Below, in pieces: positions 1 through 11,990 of a stretch of DNA of 64,000 nucleotides. Position 1 is the first letter of the stretch, and the number at the start of each line of letters is the position of its first letter. Both the position numbers and the translations under genes were made by a program. This stretch comes from Piper betle (taxonomy: Eukaryota; Streptophyta; Magnoliopsida; Piperales; Piperaceae). The DNA lies in contig JAURVB010000014.1 in the NCBI GenBank assembly GCA_033002965.1, forward strand, positions 52,727 to 116,726. Direction: 5' to 3'. The notes beneath the pieces were generated by a model that had not been told where the DNA came from, ran no database searches, and worked only from the letters and a program-made list of their open reading frames with translations.

Positions 1-225
1 TCAGCAGCATCCATTGAAGGGGAAGGACGGAACGTCCTCGTCGTAGTTGGGGAAGGTGTGGATTCTGTAAAGTTGATGAGTCTTCTGAAGAAGAAAATAG
101 GATCAACTGAGCTTCTGAGCGTCTCTCCTACCAGGGAAAGAGAATGGGATGCTATGGATTATGGCCATGAACAGCCATATGGATATATGACTAACTATAT
201 CCGCCCCTACACTTGGGGCTACTAA
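1..225 (+). CDS. HMA-domain protein, last exon (5' part outside window)
   Basis: Frame 1 is open from the first base to TAA at 223-225 (74 codons). The peptide has the second half of a heavy-metal-associated domain: a strand rich in Val (NVLVVVGEGVDSV), a helix with LLKKKIG and a last strand TELLSV. This resembles exon 3 of the minus-strand HMA genes further right (VDSVCLVEQLRKKVG, TELVSV). The MxCxxC loop would lie in an exon to the left of the window. The tail after the domain is Tyr-rich and ends TWGY, so there is no CaaX prenylation box, unlike HIPP proteins. It is on the opposite strand to the rest of the cluster. HMA proteins bind soft metals or act as small metal chaperones, and some are effector targets in immunity. 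Family assignment is firm; function is not shown. Confidence 0.8.
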   Translation, partial: SAASIEGEGRNVLVVVGEGVDSVKLMSLLKKKIGSTELLSVSPTREREWDAMDYGHEQPYGYMTNYIRPYTWGY

Positions 226-623
226 GTTATGAAGGACGCCGTATTTGAGAAGAGTACATTAGACGTACCCAGTACTGAGTATATTAAAAGTCCTTGTTCT
301 GCAAATACGTATCAGATGCCCACATACAACAGGCCTCTATAGGACTACATATATACTGTATTTAGCTGCTAATAATAATCAGTGGATACCTTCACATGAC
401 CACTGTTTAATCATGGGAAATATGTATGCATGGGAATATGTCTTTCATAATTGGTGTACGTAGTGATGTAGTCGCGAGTCTGTTCATAGATCTGTATGAT
501 GGATGTATTTTCATTTCATTGTAAATTAAAAACAAGTTCAAGGAATTTGGACTTCATATGTTAGTGGGTACGAAGTTGTAAATAAATAAATATTATGACT
601 ATTATTAATCAGTCGCGAGTTTT

Positions 624-662
<39 letters not shown>

Positions 663-1250
663 GTTGTCAGCTTGGGGAATATTAAGGGCCAAAACAAAGT
701 TGTTCAACTCATGAGGCTCTTATCCAAACTAACTATATATGAATTTTAGTGTATTTTTGCTGAACACTTTATATGATAATATTATTCTTCATCATCTTAC
801 TTGTAATTATATAGTTGAGTGATACTGGCATGCTGCTATTTCCTATATCATTTTAGATGATTTTATTTAGCCTGTCTTCGAAGTTAGAGCAGGACAATTG
901 CAAAAGTACTTCAAGCCAAAAGAGCCATCTTCAAAGTTCAAATTCAGAATTACGAAGCAAAAGGCAAAATCAATCAGCTTTTTTCTATTAGAAAAATTAA
1001 ATATTGACTAGCTTTTTACAAAATCTTTTCGAGTTGACTCCACTCCGTAATTTGGTGAGTCAAACTCAATGAGATTACTCCATACTTCCAATTTTACAAT
1101 TGACTTAATGAATCAAAATTTTTATTTGTAGTAACTTAGGACCAATATTATACATACATAATACTAACAATCTAACAGCAAGCCTTTCAATTTTCGTTTT
1201 ATTTAAAAAACATAAAGTAAACTAATTAGTGATACCAATACTTCTGCAAT
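226..1250. other. Intergenic, no gene seen
   Basis: AT-rich DNA with no convincing frame. It contains the putative 3' UTR of the left-edge HMA gene and a (TA)n tract at about 629-661. Nothing else could be supported. Confidence 0.5.
581..590 (+). promoter_or_regulatory. Candidate poly(A) signal of the left-edge HMA gene
   Basis: Two overlapping AATAAA hexamers lie about 356 bp after the TAA stop. A long 3' UTR is implied; no transcript evidence. Confidence 0.35.
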
Positions 1251-1254
1251 TTTT

Positions 1255-1570
1255 TTCTTCTGATCAAGGGGTTTAGCTTTTGTTCAATCCTAGTATCATA
1301 TATCTAGCCGGTCATTCATATTATGATGCAGAATCATACCCGGGAATCTAGCTTTTGTTTGATTGTTTTTAAATTTTATAAAAAAATGTAAAATTTAGAT
1401 GTCACAAATTTTTTTATTGTTAGATGTCTTAAAATTTAGTCAAAAGAAATTTTAACTTTAGTCAAAATAAAATTATGTAAAAAATTTACAAATTAATATT
1501 TTCTTATTAAAAATTAAAAAAATTAGAAAATTTTTAGAGACACGCATACGCAAGAAAGAATATTTCAGTC
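1255..1570. repeat. Duplicated spacer block, copy 1
   Basis: Starts around GATCAAGGGGTTTAGC and contains TCTAGCCGGTCATTCATATT. The same block recurs at about 6125-6480 and 42955-43340, each time just left of the 3' flank of an HMA copy. It is part of the tandem duplication unit. Confidence 0.7.
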
Positions 1571-1589
1571 TTATCTTGTATTAGTTATT

Positions 1590-2456
1590 GCATAATTTTA
1601 AGGAGCTAGCTTGGTGATATGATCTCGTTAAGGTGGTGACATTGTTGCTGCTATATACAAAGACCAAAATCAATAATTAATTTTTTAAGTCAAGTTTAAT
1701 AATTCGTAGTTCAAGTTATATTTTTTAACTCGTAAAAACCGAATGGGTGAAATTCGAGAGAACTTTGATTAACTAATAATTGTATTGGACATTATTAAAT
1801 TTTGTACTTTAACATGGGTTAATTGGGTCCACCGAGTCAAGATTTTTTTGAAAAAGTTGATTAGTGTTAATATCTTAGGAAAAATTGGGATGCATAATGT
1901 TAGGCACCCAGCGGTGTACATGCCTGGACGCTTACCAAACAGGTACGTGCTTGTGATCCAGACTCTACTTAAGGACAATTAAAACAATAATTTCTTGATT
2001 TTGACTCTTTAGGACAATCAGACTATGAAATTTGGAATCTTCAAACGTTTAAACATATTAAAAGATTATATAACTATTTTTGCAAATTAAATAATATTTC
2101 CTAATATAAAAGGGGGCATAATATAGTTAATTATAATCATTAATTTTATATACAATTTCTTTCGTTTTATGTAAGAATTGAAAGCAATTTAATAACTGCA
2201 TAAAGGCCAATTGCCCCTGAGAGTCTGAACCTAAAAGAAAAATTGCTTTGGAAAAAACTCAAGGAAAAGTTATCAAGTTTAGAAACTTAACATTTGGATA
2301 TGTTAAGAAATAATGAAGTGGTATCTTTTGCCATCAACTTGCCATATATAATTTTATTATAAATTTTTCAAAATTGAATTGAAATATAATGTGCATGACT
2401 CCGAACTTGTTTTGAGTTGATTTCGTATAATAATTCAATTATCCAAATGGTATGCA

Positions 2457-2501
<45 letters not shown>

Positions 2502-3000
2502 GTTTTTTATTTCCTACAAAATGAGAGGCCATTTATTCAAATATAATAAATTATAGCTGATATAACCTAAAAGCCAACATTACCAAGGTGGGGCTCAGTC
2601 AACCATTGACTATGGTGGACCTCAAATAATGGCCTAGCTTCCAATAAGAAATTCTAAAGAGAGTTATATTATAAATTTGCATAATTTTAGATATTATATT
2701 GATTACCATGCCAAATTTATAGAATGTACATGCGTATTTGGTTCAACTATATTGAACTTGATTTAACCAAATTTTAAAATTATAAAAAAATATTTTATTA
2801 AATATTTAAAATGTATATATTTTATCAACCATATTTAATTAAATATATAGATTAAAATACAACAAATTTCTGCAAAAAATTAGATTTTATAAAATTTAAG
2901 CTTAAGAAACCTGGTACATATTAAAATACTCTGAAGCATATCAAATACGAAGATGATACATGGTATACCTAATAGAACCAGGTGATATAATACGATATTT
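1590..3000. repeat. HMA-unit 3' flank, copy 1
   Basis: Non-coding flank downstream of the minus-strand HMA gene. Recognisable landmarks are GAGCTAGCTTGGTGATATGA, AACTAATAATTGTATTGGAC and GACTATGGTGGACCTCAAAT. It recurs with small differences at seven more places (from about 6530, 22100, 26440, 36129, 38974, 43360 and 62416). A (TA)n tract lies at 2462-2498; the same tract occurs in the copy at 36545-36579 but is absent from others, so its length is variable. Confidence 0.85.
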
Positions 3001-3075
3001 AAATTTATACAACTTTTATTTATTGGCGGAGATTTTTGATACATACACACATCATATAAACTCCAAAAGAAAGGT

Positions 3076-3258
3076 CAAGAAATTGAACAATCAATAACGA
3101 TGCAAAACGACATAATTGAGCAAATGCTTGGGCTGGTATCATGGATAATAACGTAGGCAACACGCTGTGGGCATGAATGGCAGGGTGCAGGACAGTAATA
3201 ACTGAGGCAAGGCACCTTTTTCTCATCTTTATCTTTTTCATCCTTTTTTCTTGTCATC
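3076..3258 (-). pseudogene. Relict linker and tail of HMA copy 1
   Basis: Beyond the TAG stop the old C-terminal coding sequence is still readable, in a shifted frame: a DEKDKDEKK linker, a Cys/Pro-rich stretch (CPAPCHSCP) and ICSIM. The ancestral stop after CSIM is also lost here: the frame runs on for 11 more residues, so even readthrough would bury the CaaX box. The paralogue at 27850 has a stop directly after CSIM. Confidence 0.7.
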
Positions 3259-4647
3259 CTACTTCACCTCGGTAACACTCACTAATTCTGTGCGGCCAAC
3301 CTTCTTCCGCAGTTGTTCAACCAGGCACACAGAGTCCATTGATATCCCAACCACGGTTATCAGTTCCTTGTCTTTCCCTTCATTTGTCACACCAATCACA
3401 CCTAATTCCATGCATCACAAATTCATTTGACCACAAGTCAGCTATATTTATTTATATTATTGGTAAAGACTTTACTTTGCCATGAAAAAAATAATAAACG
3501 AGAATGAAGAGAATGACCCATCTAATATTTTATTTTAATCCACTAGCTAATTCACATATATATAAAAATTAGAATCACTACAAAATAATTCTATTTTTCC
3601 TTGCAAACTATACTTAATGTTATCATCCGCTACACTGGCATAATCAAGTAACTTGCCAACTACTAAGAGAGACTAAATCAGATGAAAAACATGATTTCTT
3701 AACAAGTTGCTTAATAAAAGACTATAGTCGCATAATTATTTCTAACCTCATTGTGTGGCTCTGATAAATTCTTTATTATATATAAAGCGTCGATCGACGG
3801 TTGATGATTTAATATGTTATGCATACACCTTGCATGAGACAATATATTTAAAGTTTTATTTTAACTTTTTTAATATAAAAGTTTTCTAGTCGATTTTACT
3901 TTGGATCCTATCCGTCTGAAAATGCTAAGATAATAGTTTATAATTTAATTAAGAGGGTATGTTTGATTATAAGGGCTTTTTGCGAAAAAAAATTATTAAA
4001 ATTCTTTGTTGTAGTATAAGCCGCCTTCATCCTTGGTTTTATGGTTCTTCTGGATGTGCAATGTTGATTATCAAAGGTTATTGTTTGCATCTGTTATGCA
4101 TGTAATTTTGTGATTTGAGAAGCTTAACTCTACTCAAACCACAAGTTGAGATGTATCAATAACAGATTAATAACATTTTCACCATATGCGCGTATTGATG
4201 ACCAATATTAATGCATGACGAAACCATTGCGAAGTTGCAGAATATCTGCTTATACATAGCACAATCCATCGGCATACAATCGTATTCTGAACACAAAAGT
4301 TAGATGAACTAACTCCAATTGCAATAATATTTGAGTTTATGCTATAGATACAGAAAGATAGATAGATATCAACAAGCAAAGAACACTTCATTGATGTGGA
4401 GGTTACATACCGTAAGCTCCAGCAGCGATCTGAAAAGCCTTTTTCCGGCACTTTTCGCAGTTCATCTGAACCTTCATCACACTCTTTTGCTGCCCAATAC
4501 AAATATAGAGATGAATGGTAATCTAAATTTAATAATACCAACCCTTCAATTAATGCAATTACTTAAGACCCATAAAAACTGGTTCAAATAAGTGCAACGA
4601 TCTAGCCAATTATACGCATCTAACAATGGACAAATTACCTTCGTCAT
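3259..4647 (-). CDS. HMA-domain protein, C-terminally truncated (copy 1)
   Basis: Three exons: 4639-4647 (Met-Thr-Lys), 4411-4489 and 3259-3401, giving a 76-residue protein. Introns are 4490-4638 and 3402-4410, both GT-AG. Exon 2 holds the first HMA strand and the loop QMNCEKC (MxCxxC, two Cys for metal binding). Exon 3 holds the rest of the domain and ends TELVSVTEVK, followed by TAG at 3259-3261. The paralogue at 27850-30413 has a Glu codon there and runs on into a Lys/Asp linker and CaaX box. So this copy would be a soluble HMA-only protein without prenylation. It is nearly identical to the copy at 41026-41513, which shares the stop. Splice sites and domain are intact, so it may be expressed, but a recent pseudogene is possible. 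Confidence 0.65.
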
Positions 4648-4649
4648 AC

Positions 4650-5350
4650 TCTGTTCTAGCAGCCCAGAACAACACTAGACCTCCAATGCTTCTCCCAGCA
4701 AGTGAAGAGGAACAAGCTTTTTCTAGTCTACACAGACTAAATTAAAATGGAGAGATAAGAAATGATTGTTTCCTTAACGTGCACTTGGGTACTCAACTTA
4801 TATTAGACCGGAGAAGACTTGGAATTCGGGTTTTGATTCTTTAATTTGAAGACATTGAATCAAATGACAAATGTGTTTACTTTGACCGACCAAACAACTG
4901 TTCTGTTTCTTTGGTTTATGGATTATATGCGGTCGGTCTATTTAATGGCCGTGAATTTCCACAAATTCCCTGTAGCACATAATTATTAGTCCATACCTCC
5001 ACAGTTAACCATTTCAAAATATAATTTTATAATTATAGCCTTTATGCTCCACTAATTGTAGAGATTTGGACCAATTAAATGCAATTGCTACATCAAATCC
5101 ATAGCCCTGTTACTGCAGCAAATTTATACCCCTATTTAATATATATATAATTCACAATGCCATCCAAATCTTAGTTCATCTTCCATGTTATGTGATGTCA
5201 CAAACGTTACGTTAGTACAATCAGATGAACTTCTTAGTTGACTAACGCATGCCCTTTCTCGACACATTAGAAAAATGTTCATCTACCACTAGTTCATTTC
5301 CCTCCACCCAACACATTGGGAATCAGTATGGTCTGCCATAAAATATTTTT
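4650..5350 (-). repeat. HMA-unit upstream block, copy 1
   Basis: 5' UTR and promoter region of the HMA gene. It recurs at about 14425-14860, 30416-31080, 41516-42250 and 44453-44868. Landmarks are ACGTGCACTTGGG, TTAGACCGGAGAAGA and TTATAGCCCTATTTAATAT. Confidence 0.7.
4797..4802 (-). promoter_or_regulatory. Candidate TATA box of HMA copy 1
   Basis: TATAAG on the minus strand, 150 bp before the start codon, in a promoter block conserved in all copies (the same hexamer at 14575-14580, 30564-30569 and 41663-41668). TTGACC W-box-like cores lie about 80 bp further upstream. Assignment rests on position and conservation only. Confidence 0.35.
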
Positions 5351-5411
5351 AATAGTTTTATTTCAAATATAGTCTGATAACTGTTGTTATATGAGAACTT
5401 TATTAGAGGTA

Positions 5412-5935
5412 AGGGTTGTTACTAACTTCCTTCGAAGTTCAAAATGCATGCTTGAACCAAATCCTTAGGTATCTATATAGTTCTCTTAGCCTGCCCATCC
5501 GTATTAGGATGAACAACTGTACTGAATCTAGACTCGTTGCTTATGGCTGTTTGGAAAGTTTTCAAAAATTAGGATGTGAACTTCCGATCCCTATTCAATA
5601 TGATCTCCCATGGCACTCTATATGGCCTATTATCTAATTTCTGTATAATATGGCTAAAGTGGCCAGTGGGTAATCTATTCTGATTGGTATAAAATGTACA
5701 CTATTTTTAAATCGATCTACTATGATACATATAACATCCTTCTATTGGCGGTTTTTTATGCAAACCGACTAAAAAGTCCTATGCATTGCTCTCTTACTTC
5801 CATTTTGAGGTTTCCCATAACTGTTGTGTTTCACCTCGATGTGGATGCTCAGCTTTTACTTGCTGGGACACCAAACATCTAATGACTGTATTGTACACTT
5901 CTCTTTTCATTCCTATATATATTCTGATTACTCAT
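5412..5935 (-). mobile_element. Ty3/gypsy integrase fragment (degenerate)
   Basis: On the minus strand, broken frames match a gypsy integrase. From high to low coordinates there are remnants of the zinc-binding end (a CQ..KAEH-like stretch near 5830-5860), a VDRF..S.HF-like stretch near 5690-5720, and a core piece with DR..FTS and HPNTDGQA (about 5420-5600). Several stops and shifts. The same fragment type lies between other HMA copies (42295-42850, 14865-15420, 44930-45490), so it was carried along by the tandem duplications. A (CT)n microsatellite follows at 6015-6034. Confidence 0.7.
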
Positions 5936-6014
5936 TTTTTATTATTTTTTATGTTATTATCATATACACGGGTACACTTAACCCTCATCACTCAAAACAT
6001 ACGGTCGGCCTCGG

Positions 6015-6045
<31 letters not shown>

Positions 6046-6124
6046 CATATATACTATTTTTGCAAATTAATTAATATTTCCCAATACTTCTGCCGGTCAT
6101 TCATACATCTGGCCAGTCATTCCA

Positions 6125-6480
6125 CTATTTTTTATTCCTGATCAAGGGATTTAACTTTTGTTCAATACAAGTATCATACATCTAGCCGGTAATTCATATT
6201 ATGATGCAAAATCGTACTTGGGAATCTAGCTTTTATTTGATTGTCCTAAAATTTTACGAAAGAATGTAAAATTTATATGTCACAAATTTTCTTATATTTA
6301 GATGACTTAAAATTTAGTCAAAATAAATTTATGTAAAAATTTTACAAATCAATTTTTTTAATAAAAATAAAAAAATAGGAGAAATTTTGAGATACACGTA
6401 CATGCAGGAAGGAATATTTCAGTTTAATCTTATTATCTTACTATCCAAGGAAAATTTTTAAATTTTTATATAATTTTATT
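6125..6480. repeat. Duplicated spacer block, copy 2
   Basis: Second copy of the block at 1255-1570, placed between the integrase fragment and the next HMA 3' flank. Confidence 0.65.
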
Positions 6481-6529
6481 TAATTGTATTTCAATTTCAT
6501 ATAATTTTTTTATCTACAATACTTTCATG

Positions 6530-8520
6530 CAATGTTGGCCTTGGGGAGAATAGAAAGTGGAGTACTGCTCTTAAGAATTATGGAAGTTGCCTATGTGTGA
6601 ACTCCTTACATAGGAGGTTGGAGAAGGTCGCCGCCCAACTACATACGAAGCAAAAAATCTTAATTTCTCCGAAGGCGGTTGAGAAGACCCAAAAAATGAT
6701 TCCAAAAAAACTAATTTTTAGAGAAAGGAGAAGTCTAGCTCTGAGTCTGAAAAGAGAAGACAAATTAGAATTCGGGTCGATTGATACCGTCTATCAAGAT
6801 TGGCTAAAAGGGTGATGAATCAATCAACAATATTATTGAAGATGGCTAGCTAGAAGCCAATTTGTGGGGTCTGTCTCTCATTTTGAGAAACTTGACATTG
6901 ATATATTATATATAGCATACATCAATAATAAATATATGACCATACCTGCTTTGTTATTTGCAAGTATGAAAGGGTGTGAACGCTTTCATTAAATCGTGTG
7001 ACAAGCAGCAGCCCTACCTGTAGTCTTCCTCCAAATGAAATAAATTGTTCCTAGTCTTTTTTTTGTCCGAGACTCGGTGAATTAATTTGAATGGAATCTT
7101 GTATTTGTTATTGCATAATTTTAAAGAGCTAGCTTGGGGATATGATCTCGTTAAGGTTGTGACATTGTTGCTGCTATACAAAGATTAACATCAATAATTA
7201 ATATTTTAAGTCAAATTTAATAATTCATAGTTCTAGTTATATTTTTTAACTCGTAAAAACCAAATGGTTGTAATTCGAGATAACTTTGATTAACTAATAA
7301 TTGTATTGGACATTATTAAATTTTGAACTTTAACATGGGTTAATTGGGTCCACCGAGTGAAGATTTCTTTAAAAAATGGTTGATTAGTGTTAATATCTTT
7401 GTAAAAATTGGGATGCATAATGTTGGGCAAAAGGCGTAGTACAGGCCTTGACGCGCTTACAAAACATGTACGTGCTTGTGATCCAGACTTTACTTAAGAA
7501 CAATTAAAACAATAATTTCTTGATTTTGACTCTTTAACAATAAGACTATGAAATTTGGACTCTTAAAAACGTTTAATCATATTAAAAGATTATATAACTA
7601 TTTTTGCAAATTAATTAATATTTCCTAATATAAAAGAAGGCATAATATAGTTAATTAAAATCATTAATTTTATGTACAATTTCTTTCATTTTATATAAGA
7701 ATTGAAAGCAATTTAATAACTGCATAAAGGCCAGTTGCCCACTGAGGGTCTGAAACTAAAAGAAAAAATGCTTTGGAAAAAACTCGAGGAAAAGTAATGA
7801 AGGTTAGAAACTTAACATTTGGATATATTAAGAAATAATGAAGTGGTATCTTTTGCCATCAACTCACCATATAAAATTTTATTGTAAATTTTTCAGAATT
7901 TAATTAAGATACAATGTGCATGACTCCGATCTCTCTGTGTTTTTTATTGCATACAAAATGAAAGGCCACTTACTCAAATATTATAAATTATAACTCATAT
8001 AACCTACAAGCCATTGTTACCGGGGTTGGGCTCGGTGAACCATTGACTATGGTGGACCTCAAATTATGACCTAATTTCCAATGAGAAATTCTAAAGAGGG
8101 TTATATTATAAATTTGCGTAATTTTAAATATTGTACCGATCAGCATGGCAAATTCATAGTATGTATATCCTTGTTCGGTTCAACTATATTGAACTTGGTT
8201 AAACCAAATTTTAAAATTATAAAAAATAATTGTATTAAATATTTAAAAGTATATATTTTATCATCCATATTTATTTAAATATACAGATTAAAATACAATA
8301 ATTTTTGGCACAAAATTAGATTTCATGAATTTTAGATTAAGAAACCAGGTACAAATTAAAATACTCTGAATCATATCAGATATGAAGACGGTACATGGTA
8401 TACCTCATAGAACTATGTGGTAGAATACAATATTTAAATTTATGCAAATTTTATTTTTTGGCGGAGATTTTTAATAGAAACACACATATCATATAAACTC
8501 CAAAAGAAAGGTCAAGAAAT
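6530..8520. repeat. HMA-unit 3' flank, copy 2
   Basis: Long version of the flank, starting with GGAGTACTGCTCTTAAGAAT and including a segment (6530-7080) that is missing from copy 1 but present in the copies at 22100, 38974, 43360 and 62416. Confidence 0.8.
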
Positions 8521-9619
8521 TGAACAATCAACAACGATGCAAAATTACATAATTGAGCAAGCAAATGCTTGGGCTGGTATCAAGAACGATACCGTAGGCA
8601 ACACGCTATGGCATGAATGGCAGGGTGGAGGACAGTAGTAACTGAGGCAAGGCACCTTTTTCTCATCTTTATCTTTTACATCCTTTTTTCTTATCATCCT
8701 ACTTCACCTCGGTAACACTCACCAATTATGTGCCGCCAACCTTCTTCCGCAGTTGTTCAACCAGGCAGACTGAGTCCACTGATATCCCAACCACCGTTAT
8801 TAGTTCATTGTCGTTCCCTTCATTTGCCACACTAATCACACCTAATTCCATGCATCACAAATTCATTTGGCTACAAGGCAGCTATATTTATATATATAGT
8901 ATTGGTAAAGACTTCACCTTGCCATGAAAAAAGAATAAACGAGAATGAAGAAAATGACCCATCTAATATTTTATTTTAATCCACTAGCTAATTCACATAT
9001 ATATAAAAATTAGAATCACTACAAAATAATTCTATTTTTCCTTGCAAACTATACTTAATGTTATCATCCGCTACACAGGCATAATCAAGTAACTTGCCAA
9101 CTACTAAGAGTGACTAAATCAGATGAAAAACATGATTCCTTAACAAGTTGCTTAATAAAAGACTATAGCCGCATAATTATTTCTAACCTCATTGTGTGGC
9201 TCTGATAAATCCTCTATTATATATGGAGCGTCGATCGACGGTTGATGATTTAATATGATATGCATACACCTTGCATGAGACAATAAATTTATAAGGGCTC
9301 TTCGCGAAAAAAAATTATTAAAATTCTCTGTTGTAGTAATAAGCCGCCTTCTTCCTTGGTTTTATGGTTATTCTGGATGTGCAATGTTGATTATAAAAGG
9401 TTATTCTTTGCACCTGTTTTGCATGTAATTTCGTGATTTGAGAAACTTATCTCTACTCAAACCAGAAGTTGAGATGTATCAATGCCAGATTAATAACATT
9501 TTCACCATATGCGCGTATTGATGACCAATATTAATGCATGACGAAACCATTGCGAAGTTGCAGAATATCTGCTTATACATAGATATAGATAGATAGATAG
9601 ATATTATATACATACACAC

Positions 9620-9625
<6 letters not shown>

Positions 9626-9686
<61 letters not shown>
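9626..9686. repeat. (TA)n microsatellite, left border of fold-back element 1
   Basis: About 30 TA units following (GATA)n. The intact paralogue has (GATA)n-(TA)n at the matching intron position (30073-30130). Confidence 0.9.
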
Positions 9687-9689
<3 letters not shown>

Positions 9690-11925
9690 CAGCTCTACTT
9701 TGTGCTGCCCTATTTTGGTAGCGCATATACGTTGCGCCATGTAGACTGTTGGATCTAATCCAACGGTCCACAATTAACTTCCCACAATCACGGTGCATCC
9801 TTCCATTTTTCAGCACCTCCAGTCCCCGCCCCGCCGGCCGCCCCGACCCCCGCCCGTCGACCGCCCTATGCCCCTGTCCTGCCGGCCGCCCCTGCCCCAC
9901 CCCGCAGGATGCCCTGCCGCCCGCCCTACCGCTGACCCTGCCCCCGCTGGCCTCCCCGCCTGCCGCCCGCCCCTGCCCCCGCCCGCCCTGCCCCTGCCCC
10001 CGCCCCTGCTGGCCGCCCCTGCCCCCGCCCGCAAGCCACGCCATGCCCCCGTCCCTGCCTACCGCCCCAGCCCCATCCCCCGCCCGCCGCTGCCCTTGCC
10101 GTTGCCGGCTTCCCCTATCCCCGCCCCCGCCGCGCCCCTACCCCCGCCCCCACTCCTGCTGGCCGGCCGCCCCATGCTCTCGTCCCGCCAGCCGCCCCAG
10201 CCCCTGCCCCCGTCCAGCAGGCAGCCCCTGCCCTCACCACCCTGGCCGCACTGCGGCCTCCCCCTCCTGGCCTCGCCCAGCACTGCGGCTCCCCCGCCCC
10301 TGCCCGGTCACGTTCAGGTGTCTACCCACCAACCTCTACCCGCCGGCCCCCGACGAGGTTGCCAATGCTCGCGCGACGGGAGGAGGGAAGAAGCAGGGGA
10401 GAAACAGTGGAGAAAACGGGATGGTAATTTCTTAATAAAAACTTAACTCGATCTCGACCGAGTCAATAGTATGAAATAATTTTTTTAAAAAAAATAAAAT
10501 AATTTTGTAATAAAATCTTGACTCGATTTCGATTTGAGTCAATAGTATAAAATAATTTTTTAAAAAATAATTTCGTATTAAAAATTTGACTCGTTCTTCA
10601 CTCGAGTCAATGTACGATATATTTTTTTAAAAAATAAAATAATTTATTAATAAAAACTTGATTCGATCTCGACTTGAGTCAATAGTATGAAATATTTTTT
10701 AAAAAAAATAATTTCCTAATATTATATCGAGTCAAAGTTTTTATTAATAAATTACTTTATATTTTAAAAAATTATTTCATACTATTGACTCGAGTCGAGA
10801 TTGAATAAAGTTTTTGTTACAAAATTACATTATTTTTTTAAAAAATTTATTTTATATTATTGTCTCGAATCTAGATCAAATCAAGTTTTTATTACAAAAA
10901 TTATTTTATTTTTTAAAATAATTATCTATACTATTGATTTGAGTCGAAATCGAGTCAAGGTTTTATTACAATTTTTTTGTAAAATTATTTCATGCTATTG
11001 ATGATGCTAAGATCGACTCAAGTTTTTATTATGAAATTATTTTATTTTTTAAAAAGAATTTATTTTCATACTATTGACTCGTGTCAAGAACGAGTCAAAT
11101 TTTTATTACAAAAATTATTTTTTTAAAAAAAATTTTTTACTATGGACTCGAATCGAGATCGAGTCAAGATTTTATTAAAAAATTATTTTATTTTTTTAAA
11201 AAAATTTATTTCATACTATTGACTTGAGTTGAGATCGAGTCAAGTTTTTATTACAAAATTACCATCCCATTTTCTCTATCGTTTCTCCCCTGCTTTTCCC
11301 TCCTCTCGTCGCGCGACCACCAGTGACCTCTTCGGGGGCCGGCAGGTAGAGGCCTGCAGGGCGCGGGAGTCGGGGAAGGCGAGGGGGAGGGCAGAGGGCG
11401 GGGTGCGGCAGGTGTGGGGAGATAGGGAGGGCGCGTGGGCCGGGGGCGGCGATGGGGGGCCAAGGGGCTTGGGTTGGCGGGGGGGGGGGCTGGTGCGGGC
11501 GGCGGGCGGGTTTGGGGAGGGCAAGGAAGGGAAGGGAGGGTGCAGGGGCAGGAGATGGCGGGGCACGGCAGGACGGGGGTAGGGGGCAACGGGGGCGGCA
11601 GGTTGGGGAGGGGTCGGTGGCCGGGGGCCTCGATGCAGTCGGTTGGGTTCACGAGAGGGAGGCGAAACAGGGGCGGGGATGGGCAGAGAGGGGGTGGTTG
11701 GACGGGCGGCCGAGGATGGGCGAGAGGTGGTGGTCGGCGGGGATGGGTGAGGGAGGCGACAACGACCGGCGGCAAGATGGGGCGTGGGAACGGAGCATGG
11801 GAAGACGGCGGCGGGAAGAGGCTGACGACAGGGGGTGGGTGATTTAATCGTGGGCCCCGGATCTGGATCCGACGACCCATGGATCAATACGCTGCTGATG
11901 CACTATATTTTCACGCAGCGCACAA
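9687..11925. mobile_element. Fold-back element 1 (unrecognised family)
   Basis: The left tip has three short hairpins in a row: stem GGGCAGC (9687-9693 with 9704-9710), GCGCA (9721-9725 with 9733-9737) and GTTGGAT (9748-9754 with 9758-9764). The right tip, read on the other strand, has a comparable CGCTGC/GCAGCG hairpin and a GGATC-based one. Inside the tips are GC-rich arms, C-rich on the plus strand at left (9810-10330) and G-rich at right (11330-11830), so together they form a large inverted repeat. The inner arm borders mirror each other (GGGATGGTAATTTC at 10418 and its complement near 11260). The centre is an inverted array of about 74-bp units. No transposase frame is credible. Non-autonomous mobile DNA is inferred from the empty site in the paralogue. 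Confidence 0.65.
10436..11265. repeat. Inverted tandem array of ~74-bp palindromic units (element 1)
   Basis: Each unit has a TTGACTCGA-like half, a short spacer, a TCGAGTCAA-like half and an AT-rich filler (TTTTTATTACAAAATTATT). Starts are near 10444, 10518, 10586 and 10658 in one orientation. After a turn at about 10720 they run in the opposite orientation, near 10783, 10857, 10931, 10996, 11073, 11140 and 11216. Units are diverged, so the array is not young. Confidence 0.8.
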
Positions 11926-11951
11926 TATATATATATATCAATAGACTTTTC

Positions 11952-11987
<36 letters not shown>
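11926..11987. repeat. (TA)n tract between fold-back elements 1 and 2
   Basis: Two TA runs interrupted by about 14 unique bases (11939-11952). Confidence 0.85.

Positions 11988-11990
<3 letters not shown>

Noticed and set aside
4179..4541. Minus-strand 120-codon frame over exon 2 of HMA copy 1
   Set aside because: It reads exon 2 in the wrong frame; the spliced model gives a complete HMA domain.
9573..9773. Tyr/Ile-repeat frames across (TA)n tracts
   Set aside because: Pure translation of a microsatellite; the same type occurs at several (TA)n tracts.
9749..10446. Long Pro/Arg-rich frames on both strands
   Set aside because: They follow the C-rich arm of a fold-back element, are low complexity, overlap in several frames and match no domain.
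11251..11887. Overlapping 117-209-residue frames on both strands
   Set aside because: Same reason: a G-rich, skewed arm leaves all frames open.
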